Assembly: GCA_001051155.2 (NCBI GenBank)
Contig: JYIP02000002.1
Span: forward strand, 3,107,583 to 3,171,582
DNA: 64,000 nt
Reading direction: 5' to 3'
Source: Chrysoporthe austroafricana
Taxonomy: Eukaryota > Ascomycota > Sordariomycetes > Diaporthales > Cryphonectriaceae
Below the pieces are notes generated by a model, which saw only the letters and a list, made by a program, of their open reading frames with translations, was not told where the DNA came from and did not search any database. Positions 11,501 through 22,696 of the stretch are shown piece after piece. The position numbers and the translations under genes are program-made. The stretch's first letter is position 1; each line of letters begins with the position of its first letter.

Positions 11501-13650
11501 GTGACGTCTAAGGAGCACATCATCCGGAAGGGTTGGAAAGACGTAAGTTGTCATCCCATAAATCTTGGCATCGGTTTATTCCTGACACAATTCGTAGATC
11601 ATTCGCATTTGGTTGAATTTGTTTGTGAACTCCCTCATCACCTTCTCAAGTGATCGGAGTAAATTGCCGCTGTCAGGCATACCTTTGCGAACCCCGCAGC
11701 AAGTCATAAATCGTGCCAACAAGCAGAACGATACCGGACTCTTCTCGGCTTTCTCGAATTTCATCAGCAGCTACGCGGCCGATGATCCTCCAGAGCCCTC
11801 TCAAGAGGAGCTTGATAGCACGCTCAGTACAGTGGACTGTATCAACCAGTGCCAGATGGATGACATTTTTGCGAATATCTCGTGAGTCTGCGTATAAGCT
11901 AGTGCTTTTTGGCGGTTCTAACCCTGCTAGTAATCTCCCGGACGAGAGTCTTGAGGCTCTGGTCGATGCCTTGCTAGACCAGATACCAGAAGACAGCGGA
12001 TCAGAAGCCGTCATCACTGTCAAGGCCGACAATGTTCCTCCATCATCTCCTGCTCTTGCTCAAAAGCCAAGTAACGCTGTGGCTTATGATGCGGGCCTAG
12101 TGTACATCCTCGAACTCAGCACAGTACAGGCTCTCCGGGACGGTCATACCGTGCAGCTACTTGGCAAGCGCGTGGTCGATGCGCTTCAAGCCATATTACG
12201 CGACCTGAGCCACCACCATCCCATCACTGTAGCACGGACGACATTCTACCTCTTCAGGCTACTTCAGGCTAGCTATGTAAGTTCCACGAAGTATCACCGA
12301 AGTGAAGAGAAGGCTCAACTCGATGTCCAGGAGTACGATTTCGTCCGCGTGCCCATCATGCTCCACACTGTCTCTAGCTTTCCTCCTGAGCTCCTCAGGA
12401 AGACTTCCAAGCTTATCCTCCAAGGCATCAAGCTTTGTGTTGATGAGCCCGGCCCGTTGAGAAACGAGATGATGACCTCGCCAGACTTCTGGGCCATTCT
12501 CCGCAACCTTTCAACTGTTCAGCAGGTCGCACCCGTCGTTTTCGACATACTTGAGACCGGTGTGATGCCGCCTTCCACGGCCATCATGGCAGACAACTAC
12601 GAGGCAGCCATCACTCTGCTGAACGAATTCGCCTCTGCTGCGAGCGCGACCGTGACCAAGGAGCCCAAGCCAGATCGCAGACAGCCGCGGAAACCAATTA
12701 GCCGCCCCGCTTCCGCGAAGCCGGAGGCTGCTAAGTACGTTCTTATCCTCCAAAGATGAGCAACACACACTGACCTGAAATAGCGAAAGCCCTGTCGTCC
12801 AGCGGGGCATCAAGGCTGTCAACATCATCTACAGTATGACCTCGCGCATCCCACAACTGATTGAACAGTCTCACCTGGAGACACATGCGGGTAAGCAAAG
12901 CTATCGAATTCTTTTAGGTCCTGTAGTGACTGACATTTCATCAGCGTGGTCTGCGTATTGGTTGCCCATCTTTGAAGCGCTCACAACGCAATGCACCAAC
13001 CCACGCCGAGAGGTACGCCAGCTGGCGTTCAACTCTCTGCAACGTGCACTGTTCTCGCCCGAGTTGACGTCCAGTGACCATCGTGAATGGACGGCAATCT
13101 TTGGCGAAGTCTTGTTCCCGTTGATTCTGAAGCTGCTAAAGCCTGAGGTCTTCTCTACTGACCGGGACGGCATGAGCGAGACGAGAGTGCAGGCAGCCTC
13201 TCTTCTTTGCAAGGTCTTCCTTCAATACTTGGTGCTCCTTTCTGAATGGGACGGCATGTTGGATCTTTGGTTGAAGATTATTGACATAATGGATCGTCTC
13301 ATGAACAGTGGACAAGGAGACAGCCTTGTGAGTGACTTTCACGACCCTTATACCTGCAAGATCCATCCGCTAACGCCGTCTGACTGCAGGAGGAAGCGGT
13401 GCCGGAGAACTTGAAGAATGTGCTCCTGTTCATGTCGAGCAATGGATATCTAGTGCCACCGAGCAAAGATCCATCAAAGGAGAAATTGTGGTCGGAGTCT
13501 TGGAAACGTATAGACCGGTTTCTACCGGACTTGAGGAAAGACCTTGCTCTTGATGTAGAAGAAGAGCAGCAGGTCAAGGTGGCGGCCGACGTGGAAGCTC
13601 CACCTCCTCCCGCAGCGGAAGAAGAGAAGGCGGAGGGCAAGACAGCATGA
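8510..13650 (+). CDS. Sec7-domain Arf guanine nucleotide exchange factor, Gea1/Gea2/GBF1 type
   Basis: Seven exons: 8510-11542, 11598-11881, 11931-12276, 12331-12734, 12784-12890, 12945-13327, 13390-13650; 1605 aa, normal for this family. The DCB/HUS region fills roughly residues 40-620. The Sec7 domain spans about residues 660-850 and includes FRLPGES, where Glu759 is the catalytic glutamic finger, and the signature TIMLNTDQHNPNL. HDS-type helical regions follow, then a glutamate/proline/alanine-rich tail. Gea/GBF1 proteins load GTP on Arf1 at the early Golgi to start COPI coat formation. A low-complexity acidic insertion lies near residues 310-400. The intron at 12277-12330 is 54 nt and stop-free, so retention would add 18 residues in frame. 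Paralogue assignment to Gea rather than Sec7/BIG rests on overall length and the DCB region. Confidence 0.93.
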
Positions 13651-14083
13651 TAATAGGAATGAGGACCTGGATGTCTTGGGCCACTGATATGCATAAACTA
13701 CTTTATAGACGACCCCAAAGCATCTAGATGGTCTGCATGAGATAAACGAAACAATTTCATGGACTCCAGCCTTCATGCCATTTTCTGATAATCTTCAGCA
13801 AGCAATGGCCACTGAGACGCCATGAACAGTTGCATGCCCGTGAAGGTTTCTTCATACGATTCCTAACGGCGACGAACAATCAACTTCGGGTGAACTAAGA
13901 AGTCAGTGCGAATATACAGTGCGTGTTGGATTGCAAACTGTACGTTTGGAGTTGGGGAACCAAGCTCGACTTCTCAGCACAACTCTAAGTTTATCTCACG
14001 ACACAGCAGCATTGAATTCTGAAGACCACCACGTCCACTTGCCACAGCCTCTCCTAAATTTCAAGAGCTGGGAACAAAGCAAG
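13651..14083. other. Intergenic, no gene seen
   Basis: Between the Arf-GEF stop and the ATG of the snRNP gene there are only short, featureless frames. Confidence 0.6.
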
Positions 14084-14963
14084 ATGGCAACCCAAGGAGC
14101 ACCAGTCACCACGTACGTGTCATTGCACCCCGACACTGCGTAGGTAGAAGATGGTCTTAGGCTAACCCTCCCGTCGGTCACAGCGTGTACGTGCGGAACC
14201 TCGAGGAGCGCGTCAAGCCCGACCCCCTCAAGGAGGCCCTCCGCGTCATCTTCTCCGAGTTCGGCAACATTATCGACATCGTGGCTAAGACGAACCTCAA
14301 AGCAAAGGGCCAGGCTTTTATCGTCTACGACAACTCGGAGTCTGCGCGCCAGGCCATCGAGGAGACGGACGGGTTCGACCTGTTCGAAAAGCCGATGCAG
14401 GTTGCGCTGGCGAGGACGAAGAGCGACGCCACGGTGCAGGCGTTTGAGAGCGAGGAGGCCCTTGAGCTGCACAGGAGGAGGAGGACGGCGGAGAAAGGTG
14501 CGTTTGCGTCGACGAGGACAGAGTGGGCCACCCAAGGGATCGCGCAGTTTGCTAACGTATTCTCCTTCTCTCACCTACAGAGCGGAAGAAGGCACTGGAA
14601 GCCGAACAGCAACGCCTCAAGCGGCCCGCGACAGACCAGGGTGGACGCCCACCGAAGACGAGCCGAGGCGCTGGCCTCAAGGCTACTGGCCCAGCCGCCG
14701 CTGCCGTCGTGCCCGACGAGTACCTGCCCCCGAACAAGATCCTCTTCGTCCAGAACCTCCCCGACGACTGCGACGTCGAGGCTCTTACCGGCATCTTCGG
14801 GCGCTTCGAGGGCTTCCGCGAGGTCCGCCTGGTCCCCGGACGGCGGGGTATCGCGTTCGTGGAGTACGAGAACGAGGCGGGTGCCATCAGTGCTAAGGAG
14901 AACACTGCGGGCATGCAACTGGAAGGTGGCAAGAACATCAAGGTCACGTACCAGAGGCAGTAA
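14084..14963 (+). CDS. MSL1: U1A/U2B''-type snRNP protein (two RRMs)
   Basis: Three exons: 14084-14112, 14184-14497, 14581-14963; 241 aa. The N-terminal RRM has RNP2 VYVRNL and RNP1-like KGQAFIVYD, with the family-typical FSEFGNIIDIVA between them. A lysine/arginine-rich linker follows (about residues 110-155). A second RRM has ILFVQNLPDDC and RGIAFVEYENE and ends the protein. This two-RRM layout is that of U1A and U2B''; fungi usually have one such protein, and Msl1/U2B'' pairs with Lea1/U2A' on stem-loop IV of U2 snRNA. The gene converges on the V-ATPase subunit D gene with 194 bp between stops. Whether it serves U1, U2 or both cannot be told from sequence alone. Confidence 0.86.
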
Positions 14964-15157
14964 GGGCAGGTTTTCGCGGAAGATTTGCCAAATGCAAAAT
15001 GCTCAGGATGGATGTTATGGCTATAATACAGGCAGGTCGACAGGCGCTCGCGTGAGGCAGACATCATGATACCAACTCCATATGAATTGCGTCGGCCGCC
15101 TTTCAGTTCGCACGTAGTTAGGCGTATTCCAATTACGACCCTTAGCATGCGGTCGAC

Positions 15158-16269
15158 TTAGAAGATGACGTCCTCCTCCTCTTCAGCCCCGAGAATGTCT
15201 GCCGGGGCGGAGTCCTGATCACCATTGTTTTCCTTATATCCCTGCGCTTCCTTCCTAGCCTTCATCTCGGCATCCGCTGCAGCGTTGTCCCGCTGTTTCT
15301 TGTTGGCAACCTTCTTCAAGCGGTAGAACTCCTCTCTGTCCACTTCATCGAGCTCGGAGTTGATATCTGTGTTGCGTGTCAGCCACAGTCCTCCACGATG
15401 CCTCAGATGGAACGCACATTTGATTGTGTTCTCGGTTCGAGGAATGATGACGTGTTCACTGTGTTAGGTCAGCATCTCCATCTATAGACGACAAGTCTTA
15501 GGGGACCATGTACATAGCGTTCACTATAAGCAAGTTAGCAGGGCTCCAGTACCCGAATCGACAGGGCCAGCTCACCTCTCCGGTTCACAACCTTGATAAC
15601 CTCATCCAGAATTACGAAAGCAGTCTGCAGGCTCGCAAGCTCCACCAGCGCCTCAACTGCTCTCGCATACGTTTCACGGCATCTCTGCACCTGCTGGCCA
15701 CCCTTTCCGAGACCCGTCATGGCAAAGTCGTTGATGCCCTCCTCCGTGTAGCTCTCGAACGCGGGCAGCAGCACACCAGAGACGTTCTCCTGCTTCGAAC
15801 GGACGCGGAAGCGTGCCTGCTTGACCGACTCCTGCACCTGGTAGCCAATGTCGCCGCCTACGGCGTATGTGACCTCGGCGAGGGAGAAGGAAGCGATCTG
15901 CATTACCCGACCCATCTTGCGCTTGGCTTCGTCGATCCGGCGTGTGATTTCTACGCGTGGTATGTCAGATGAGCGGTTCAGGATGCCCGGGGACCTCGAA
16001 TCTCAGGTACCTCGGAAACGCCTGTCACGCAGCGCATTAGCAGATGCCGTGGAGATGGGGATGAAGCGGTGATGCTCACTTAGTGAGAGCTTCGCTCTTT
16101 CGCTTGAGTAGACTGTGACCCTGCTCGGCACCCTTGAGCTTCGCCTTCATTATACCCAGACTCTGCCGAGTCGGGAAGACCGCCTCTCTGTCCTATTGCA
16201 GTGTATGAGCATTTGGTCGCAGTGTGTCTTGTCTGACGGATCATGGCGTCTTACTCCTGCTCCCGACAT
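15158..16269 (-). CDS. VMA8: V-type ATPase subunit D (Vma8), seven exons with two micro-exons
   Basis: Exons in transcript order: 16269-16255, 16192-16080, 16021-16011, 15950-15576, 15523-15514, 15458-15418, 15366-15158; 257 aa. The third and fifth exons are only 11 and 10 nt, yet both are needed to restore the conserved protein (KRFREITRRIDEAKRK and NRRVNAIEHVIIPRTEN). Exon 1 codes for just five residues (MSGAG). Subunit D forms the central rotor shaft of the V1 sector, coupling ATP hydrolysis to proton pumping at the vacuole and endosomes. The highly conserved core includes GRVMQIASFSLAEVTYAVGG. All six introns are 51-62 nt with GT..AG ends. The acidic C-terminal end is typical. Confidence 0.95.
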
Positions 16270-16850
16270 ATTGACAGCTTAGGAGGCCGTGTGGATTGCA
16301 ATGGGCGATTGTATGGCCTTCGATCTCTAACAAATGGGTAGTGGTGTGGGGTGAAGAGTCAGCGGCTGCGGGTGGTTCTGGAGAGTGTCCAGCAGGTCGT
16401 CATTATCTTGTGTCGTGAGTTGGTGCAGGAGAGGCTATTTCTGGAGCTTGGTGTCGTCAGTAAGACTGGCAGGCGTGCACTTCATAGCTCCAAAGGTGGG
16501 GAACAGTGAGAGCGTACCCGGGGGGCCTGTACCCAGTAACGTGCTGTCCCATACTGGTAGCACTTAGTAGCACTGGCGAAAGCACACAGCGTGTGAGCGC
16601 TAAACCATGCTCAGTGTGTGGGTGGGTGGACTTTTCGGCAGCGCCCGCATGAACCAGACCAGCGCCAACGCGCTCTCGAAAAATCGGCCAGCCTCGCACT
16701 TGCAACGTCTCTCCGCGTTGTCCGCCAGCACCCAGCAACCCATCCTCTTCTCACCTCGAACCCCGGACAGCAATGCCCTAGGCCAGGACGACAGCCTCAA
16801 AGCTGAATTCCGCTCGCGCCGCGCGGCTGTCTCCCGCAGCCGCCAGCACA
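16270..16850. other. Divergent promoter region between VMA8 and SYF1
   Basis: The two genes point away from each other, so this 581 bp stretch holds both promoters. Short frames here are featureless, and I see no clear named regulatory motif. Confidence 0.5.
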
Positions 16851-19343
16851 ATGGCCGCCATGCCGACGACCGCGCTCGTGAACAACGGTGTCGCGCGCAA
16901 GCCCGACCTATCCCTCGTGTCCGACGACGACTTTGTCTACGAGCAGGACATACAGCGCAGTCCCGGTAGCACCAAGCCGTGGCTGGCGTATATCGAGTTC
17001 AAGTTCCAGCATGGCACCATTCAGGACCAGGCCTACGTCCTCGAGCGCGCCTGCGTACAGCTGCCGCGATCCTACAAGCTGTGGAAGGCCTACCTCACCT
17101 TTCGGACCAAGCATGTCTCGAAGCTCAACGCGGCCGTATTTGCCTCCGAGTACCGCAAGGTCAATGCGCTTTTTGAACGGGCGCTGATCTTGCTCAACAA
17201 GATGCCGAGAATATGGGAGATGTATCTCAAGTTCCTGATGCTCCAGCCTCTCGTCACCTTGACGCGACACACCTTCAACCGCGCCCTGAGAGCGCTGCCT
17301 ATAACGCAGCACAACAGGATATGGGCGCTCTATCGGCCGTTTGCGAACTCAGCCGGTGGCATCACGGCGGTCAAGATTTGGAGGCGGTACATGCAGGTCC
17401 ATCCTGAGGACGCCGAGGACTTCATCGAGCTGCTCGTCCAGGAGGGGCTTTATACGGAGGCCGTCCACAAGTACATATCTATACTCAACAATACACGGTT
17501 CCAGAGCAAAAACGGCAAAGGCCATTACGAGCTGTGGAGCGAGATGGTCGACCTCATCGTGGAGCACGCGGCCATAGTCGAAACAGGGCACGAGACAGGG
17601 ATCGATGTCGAAAAGATCATACGGAGCGGGATCGAGCGATTTGCGGACCAGAGAGGCAAATTGTGGGTTGGGCTCGCCTCGTACTGGATGAGGAGAGGGA
17701 GCTTCGAGCGAGCACGGGACACATTCGAGGAGGGCATCACGACCGTCATGACCGTCCGCGACTTCACGCTTGTGTTTGACTCATACGCCGAATTTGAAGA
17801 GTCCATCATCGGCGCGCTGATGGAGGTGGCACAGACTCGCGGCGAGAAAGGAATCGTCGACGAGAATGCGGACTTCGATCTGGACATTCGAATGATGAGA
17901 TTCGAGCATCTCATGGACCGCCGGCCATTCCTCTTGAATGATGTGTTGCTGCGTCAGAACCCAAACAATGTCAACGAGTGGGAGAAACGCGTGGTGTTGT
18001 GGGGTGACAACAAGGTGCAAGTTGTTCAGACATACACCGATGCCATCGCGGCGATACAACCTAAAAAGGCCGTCGGGGCCTTCCACCAACTATGGGCTAA
18101 CTATGCCAAATTCTACGAAAAGGGAGGCGACCTCAGAAACGCACGGATCATCATGGAGAAGGCCGTCAAGGTGCCATTCAAGTCCGTGGCTGAGCTGGCC
18201 GACATGTGGATTGAATGGGCGGAGATGGAGTTGCGGAACGAGAATTTCAACGAGGCTGTCAAGATCATGGCCAAGGCGGTGCAGTCGCCTAAACGCTCAA
18301 CGGTGGACTATTTCGATGAAACGCTGTCACCCCAGCAAAGAGTTCACAAGAGCTGGAAATTATGGAGTTTCTACGTCGACTTAGTAGAAAGCGTCAGCTC
18401 GTTGGAAGAAACGAAGAAAGTTTACGAGAGGATATTTGAGCTTCGGATCGCCACGCCACAGACCGTGGTCAACTACGCCAACTTATTAGAAGAGAACAAC
18501 TACTACGAGGAATCATTCAAGATATACGAGCGTGGCCTGGATCTCTTCAGCTATCCGGTTGCTTTCGAGCTGTGGAACCTATATCTCACCAAAGCCGTGG
18601 ATCGACAAATTGGCATCGAAAGACTGCGAGATCTATTCGAGCAGGCCATTGAGGACTGCCCACCAAAATTCGCGAAGGTCCTGTACCTGATGTATGGCAA
18701 CTTGGAAGAGGAGCGAGGCCTGGCTCGGCATGCAATGCGTATCTATGAGAGAGCAACAAGAGCAGTAGCAGACGAGGATCGCGCCGACATGTTCAACTTC
18801 TACATCACCAAATCCGCGTCCAATTTCGGCCTGCCGTCGACAAGGCCAATCTACGAGCGAGCTATTGCCGCTCTACCTGACAGCGAGGCACGCGATATGT
18901 GCCTCAAGTTCGCAGACATGGAGAAGCGGCTTGGCGAAATTGATCGTGCCCGCGCCATCTACGGACATGCCTCGCAGTTCTGCGATCCGCGCACCAATCC
19001 CGACTTCTGGACCAAGTGGGAGCAATTCGAGGTGCAGCACGGCAACGAGGACACCTTCAAGGAGATGCGTCGGATCAAGCGCAGCGTCCAGGCGCAGTAT
19101 AATACCGACGTCAACTTTATCGCGTCACAGGCCATCGCAAGGAGTCAGGCAGCAGCACAGGCTCAGGGAGAAGGTGGCGGCGAGGCCGATCAGGAGGTCG
19201 TGGACGCCATGGCAGCGCTGGAGAGGCAGGCTCGGGCGCCTGTCGGCTTCGTTGCTGCAGAAGACAATCCCAGAGGCGCGCCAGTCCCCCAGCCCGTGGC
19301 CGCGAATCCGGATGCGATTGATCTTGATGACATGGATGACTGA
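16851..19343 (+). CDS. SYF1: Pre-mRNA splicing factor Syf1 (HAT-repeat protein)
   Basis: A single exon of 830 codons. The protein is built almost wholly of half-a-TPR (HAT) repeats, visible as repeated W-x-x-Y/L and ERA/YERA patterns, for example WLAYIEFK, WKAYLTF, YERIFELR, YERGLDLF, YERATRA and YERAIAAL. It ends in an alanine/glutamine-rich stretch and an acidic tail (DLDDMDD). Syf1 (Xab2 in animals) is a scaffold of the NineTeen/Prp19-associated complex and stabilises the catalytic spliceosome. The length and the D-x-x-F-V-Y-E-Q start (DDDFVYEQDI) fit Syf1 rather than Clf1. It is transcribed away from VMA8. Confidence 0.94.
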   Translation: MAAMPTTALVNNGVARKPDLSLVSDDDFVYEQDIQRSPGSTKPWLAYIEFKFQHGTIQDQAYVLERACVQLPRSYKLWKAYLTFRTKHVSKLNAAVFASEYRKVNALFERALILLNKMPRIWEMYLKFLMLQPLVTLTRHTFNRALRALPITQHNRIWALYRPFANSAGGITAVKIWRRYMQVHPEDAEDFIELLVQEGLYTEAVHKYISILNNTRFQSKNGKGHYELWSEMVDLIVEHAAIVETGHETGIDVEKIIRSGIERFADQRGKLWVGLASYWMRRGSFERARDTFEEGITTVMTVRDFTLVFDSYAEFEESIIGALMEVAQTRGEKGIVDENADFDLDIRMMRFEHLMDRRPFLLNDVLLRQNPNNVNEWEKRVVLWGDNKVQVVQTYTDAIAAIQPKKAVGAFHQLWANYAKFYEKGGDLRNARIIMEKAVKVPFKSVAELADMWIEWAEMELRNENFNEAVKIMAKAVQSPKRSTVDYFDETLSPQQRVHKSWKLWSFYVDLVESVSSLEETKKVYERIFELRIATPQTVVNYANLLEENNYYEESFKIYERGLDLFSYPVAFELWNLYLTKAVDRQIGIERLRDLFEQAIEDCPPKFAKVLYLMYGNLEEERGLARHAMRIYERATRAVADEDRADMFNFYITKSASNFGLPSTRPIYERAIAALPDSEARDMCLKFADMEKRLGEIDRARAIYGHASQFCDPRTNPDFWTKWEQFEVQHGNEDTFKEMRRIKRSVQAQYNTDVNFIASQAIARSQAAAQAQGEGGGEADQEVVDAMAALERQARAPVGFVAAEDNPRGAPVPQPVAANPDAIDLDDMDD

Positions 19344-19729
19344 TGGTGATGGACGGCGGGCACATAGAGCGACAGTGGGCTTACAACTTGGACGGTAGAC
19401 ATGGCAGCATGAGGACACCAGTTTCGGTTGGTTCGTGGTCACTTCTTCTCACAGGTTATGACACCAGCGCCGGAGTGGCCTAGTATTTTCCTTCCCATTG
19501 CGGTCAATTTATTCAGCTAAAAAGAATACTAACTCCCAGAACGAACACCAACAACGTCGTGCAATGCCGTCGTCAGCCAAGCGCGTCAGACTCAGCTGTG
19601 TATGCCAGCCCATCCTATCGCGCCTCTTGTGCTGCCAACGCCCCCTTCCTTCTCGAAATCAAGGGACCTGAACACTGGCGCCCACTCTTGCGACGAGCAG
19701 TCTCGTCACCCGGGCCGCTGCTCCTTTGC
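19344..19729. other. Intergenic 3' ends, no gene seen
   Basis: The stretch separates the convergent 3' ends of SYF1 and the small minus-strand gene. Nothing recognisable. Confidence 0.5.
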
Positions 19730-20073
19730 CTATTTCTTGGCCCAGCCCTTCTCGGCGAGCTTGTCGTGGTATTTCTCGGCGTAGTTCTTATCAATGTGTC
19801 CGTCCCTCGACGCGGGCGTCGAGTAGATGGAGCCCTTGCGCCGCTGGAACCTGCTGGGCGGCGTCTTGGAGGCGTCCCACTCTGCGCTCAAGCGCCTGTC
19901 ACCGGCGGCGTAGGTTGGCGAGGTGCCGAAGCTGGCCAGGCCCGGCGCCTCCTGGATGCCTGTGGTCTGGGGTTGTTGTTCTCGGTCTGGGTGGGTCGAG
20001 AGCTCGACGTTAGCACGGTGCTTGCAGGGGAGACGTATGTGACGCGGGGTTGGTGGATGTACGAACCGGCCAT
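19730..20073 (-). CDS. Small uncharacterised basic protein (about 97 aa)
   Basis: Two overlapping minus-strand frames look like parts of one protein. The first starts MAGSYIHQPRVTYVSPAST (20073 down to 20017). The second (19966-19730) runs through AAGDRRLSAEWDASKTPPSRF, GSIYSTPASRDGHIDKNYAE and YHDKLAEKGWAKK to a stop. They join in frame if a 50 nt intron (GTGCTA..CCAG, 20016-19967) is removed. The donor is weak, so a frameshift or a different splice pair is possible. The C-terminal part resembles short conserved hypothetical proteins of filamentous ascomycetes; I know no function. No signal peptide or membrane segment is seen. Confidence 0.55.
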
Positions 20074-21870
20074 GGTGGTGGTCTGGTCACAATCTGGTAT
20101 CGAGTCTCTGAGGGTCTCTCTGGTTTACTTCTCAAGATTCTGGTGGTGGTAGTTACGGTCTTTGTAGTTGTCTCGACTCGACTCGAGCGGCTTAGGTGAA
20201 CATAGGTCACAAGGCTAGTTCCTAGGAGGGGAAAGGCGTTGTCTTTGTACTCGTGGACGAGTTCGAGGGATCGGCAAGGATGCAGCTTATACCATAGACT
20301 TCGAGATGGATGGACGGGCCATAGCCAAGACTGCTAGGAAGTATGTACGCATGATAGTACCAAGCGCCTAATTGCGTAGCGCAACTGTTGAGGAAGGTAC
20401 GGGTCTACTTTGTCGATGGCCACGCTTGGACGATCGACACCTAGAGCGGCTGGGCGAGTGATCAGATCTGTCCCTCGTTCTACTCCTGTACCTCTTGGGA
20501 GACTTGATTCGCCGTCCGCACTCTGATATAAGGGGGGTCCCGAACATCTCACATACGCCCTGACGAGGGTGTTTCGTGCCCGTCACAGAGGGGTTCCGCC
20601 AATACGGCTCAGATTGCCGACCAAGCAGCCAGGATCGTGGGGGATTGGCAAGCAGCTGCTCGAAAGGGAACGGATGATGAGGTCTTGAAGAGGTGGCTGT
20701 GCCGTCATTACGTCACTGGCCCGGTTGTTCTCTTGTTGATAGCCCGCGGCGCCGGACCTCAACGTTGTGTTGCGAGTGACGTCCCCAGAGGCTCGAGCTC
20801 CAAGATCGGACTGGACACGCCGGTAGGATTAGCTTGCCCGGCGCACAGTAGTGTCGAGGCTGAGTGGGTGTAGTGGTCTCGACATCTACCACCTCGACAG
20901 CCAAGCCGTCTCGCCACTCTTCCCCTTCGGTCTTGGCTTGGAGTTACATCGCACAGCCCTCAAGCCTACCTCTCGCCAGTGATTCCCGTCCTCTCGTCAA
21001 CTAGAGGAGAGAAAGTGGCTCAAAGTTGCGTCGCCTGACCAGCCAGGAAGTGGCAATGGCCACTAGTCGGCAATCGTGAGGTGAAGATAATATAGTTATA
21101 GTACAGGCCAGGCGCCAAACCCCGGCCCCCGGCCGCTCTATGCAAGACATGACCCACGAATGGTGCATCGTCAATCCTAGTTGGCCTTTCGCACCGAGTA
21201 ATCGGATCTCCTCGAGTCTAGACTGTTCTCGTAGATCAAAGAGTCCGTTGTTGCTTCGAACGCTGCTCACGTGGCCTAACTCCTCGCCGTCCCGTGCAAC
21301 GCTCCGCCATCTTGTCAGTCCCTGGACCCTGAGGCGCCGAGATGGCCGACTTGTGCGCAGGCCTGGGTATCCCGTCAGATATGCCACCGCGGGCCCTCTT
21401 CGAAAGCAACGTTATCTCGCTGAAAACATAAGGCAGGTCGAGACTATCTTAGTTGAATTTCTAAGTTTCCCAAGTTCTAGACTAGTACGTGGCTTAGCAA
21501 CGTTTGCAGGCGGTACGTACCGTGCATTCTCTGAAGTGCCTGCGAGACATACGGCAAGAGAATACTCCTGCTTGTACGTGAATGCTCAAGATTTCAATGT
21601 CGTTGTTTGAGGCCCAAGTAATGAAAACGCGTTTCGCGAAATTGTTGGGAAGTCGGTTCACATGTTGAGTGCGCAGAGGAAACGTTGGCTAAGAAGTGTA
21701 TGTTGACAGGACATCTAGCCCTTGAGGTTGGATATCATTAACAAACTACGAAAGTGAGCATCCGTCGTGCAGCATCAGCATCAAACTTCAGTAAATCCCC
21801 TTTCCTAATTTACCCCCCCCCCCCCAATCCTTTCGCCCACGAGCGTGCTCGCGCCCTCGCATCAACTTCC
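20074..21870. other. Intergenic, 1.8 kb, no gene supported
   Basis: Open frames up to 156 codons exist (for example from 21140), but their translations are arginine/serine-rich, lack domains and look like chance. A 13 nt poly-C run lies at 21813-21825, just 3' of the next gene. Confidence 0.5.
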
Positions 21871-22696
21871 TCAAATTTCCTCGCCGTCTTCTCGGAGTTC
21901 CTCAAGGTCCTGGGCGCTCATTCCCAGGGCCGCGGCCTCCTCCTCGAGAGAATTCCTCTTTTTCGCTTTTTGTGCCTCCAGCGTAGCGCGCTTGACAGCC
22001 ATACCCAGATTGCGGCGGGCGGCCGCGGCGGTGTTGTTGGCAACACCAGCCATCTGGACGGGAACGACGCCGCCAAAGGGACCAGCGCGGGCCGGGTTCT
22101 GGCACCGGACGAGGCAGACGTTGTCTTGGCCCGCGACGTTACCAGTGCAGGCCTGGTCGGCAGGAAGCTCCACATCCAGAGGGAAGTCGGTGGTAGCACC
22201 GTCCTGGAATTCCGCTCGTTAGCTGCTTGCCTAATGGTAAAGCACTGTCGAATGGCACACTTACCCTATTGCGACCATTATCACCGGGGACGTTGGTGGT
22301 TACTTGGATATTGGTCCACTGCTGGGCAGTACCGTCGGCGTTGACCATACACGAATATGGGCCAGCGCCGTCACCGTTGACCTGGTGGACGACCATGTTG
22401 ACCGCACCGCCGGGGGTGACCTGTGGGAGCATGTCGCCGGTCATGGCCATCAGGGCCTGCGTGCCGGCCTCCAGGTCGTTCTCGCCGCCGCCGAGGGTCT
22501 GACCGACAGTATCGGCGTTTTGGCCCTTGAAGCGCGTGCTGTCCTGCTGGAAGGGATCGCGGCGGGTTCCATCACGAGGTGTGCTAGGATCGATGCCGAT
22601 GGCCATGCCCGACCCGCCACCAGGAGCCGTGGCCTTGATGATGGCACCGTGGCCATAGACGAAGGGGATCAGAGCTAGGATGGCTGTAAACTTCAT
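21871..22696 (-). CDS. Egh16-like secreted protein (Gas1/Mas3 appressorium family)
   Basis: Two exons: 22696-22265 and 22203-21871, intron 61 nt (GTAAGT..CAG); 254 aa. The N-terminus MKFTAILALIPFVYG is a signal peptide, and likely cleavage leaves a mature protein beginning HGAIIKA. Family landmarks are DGTRRDPFQQDS, GAVNMVVHQVNGDGAGPY and the C-terminal CTGNVAGQDNVCLVRCQNP followed by AGPFGGVVPVQ. Four cysteines in the mature protein could form two disulfides. A charged, helical tail rich in alanine, glutamate and arginine ends it. Relatives are secreted proteins expressed during appressorium formation in plant and insect pathogens (Blumeria Egh16, Magnaporthe Gas1/Mas3); some affect penetration. 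The biochemical role is not established. A TATATAA-like element lies about 160 bp upstream, near 22852-22861. Confidence 0.86.

Noticed and set aside
20074..21870. Several 60-150 codon frames, both strands
   Set aside because: Arginine/serine-rich chance translations with no domains and no consistent splice structure.
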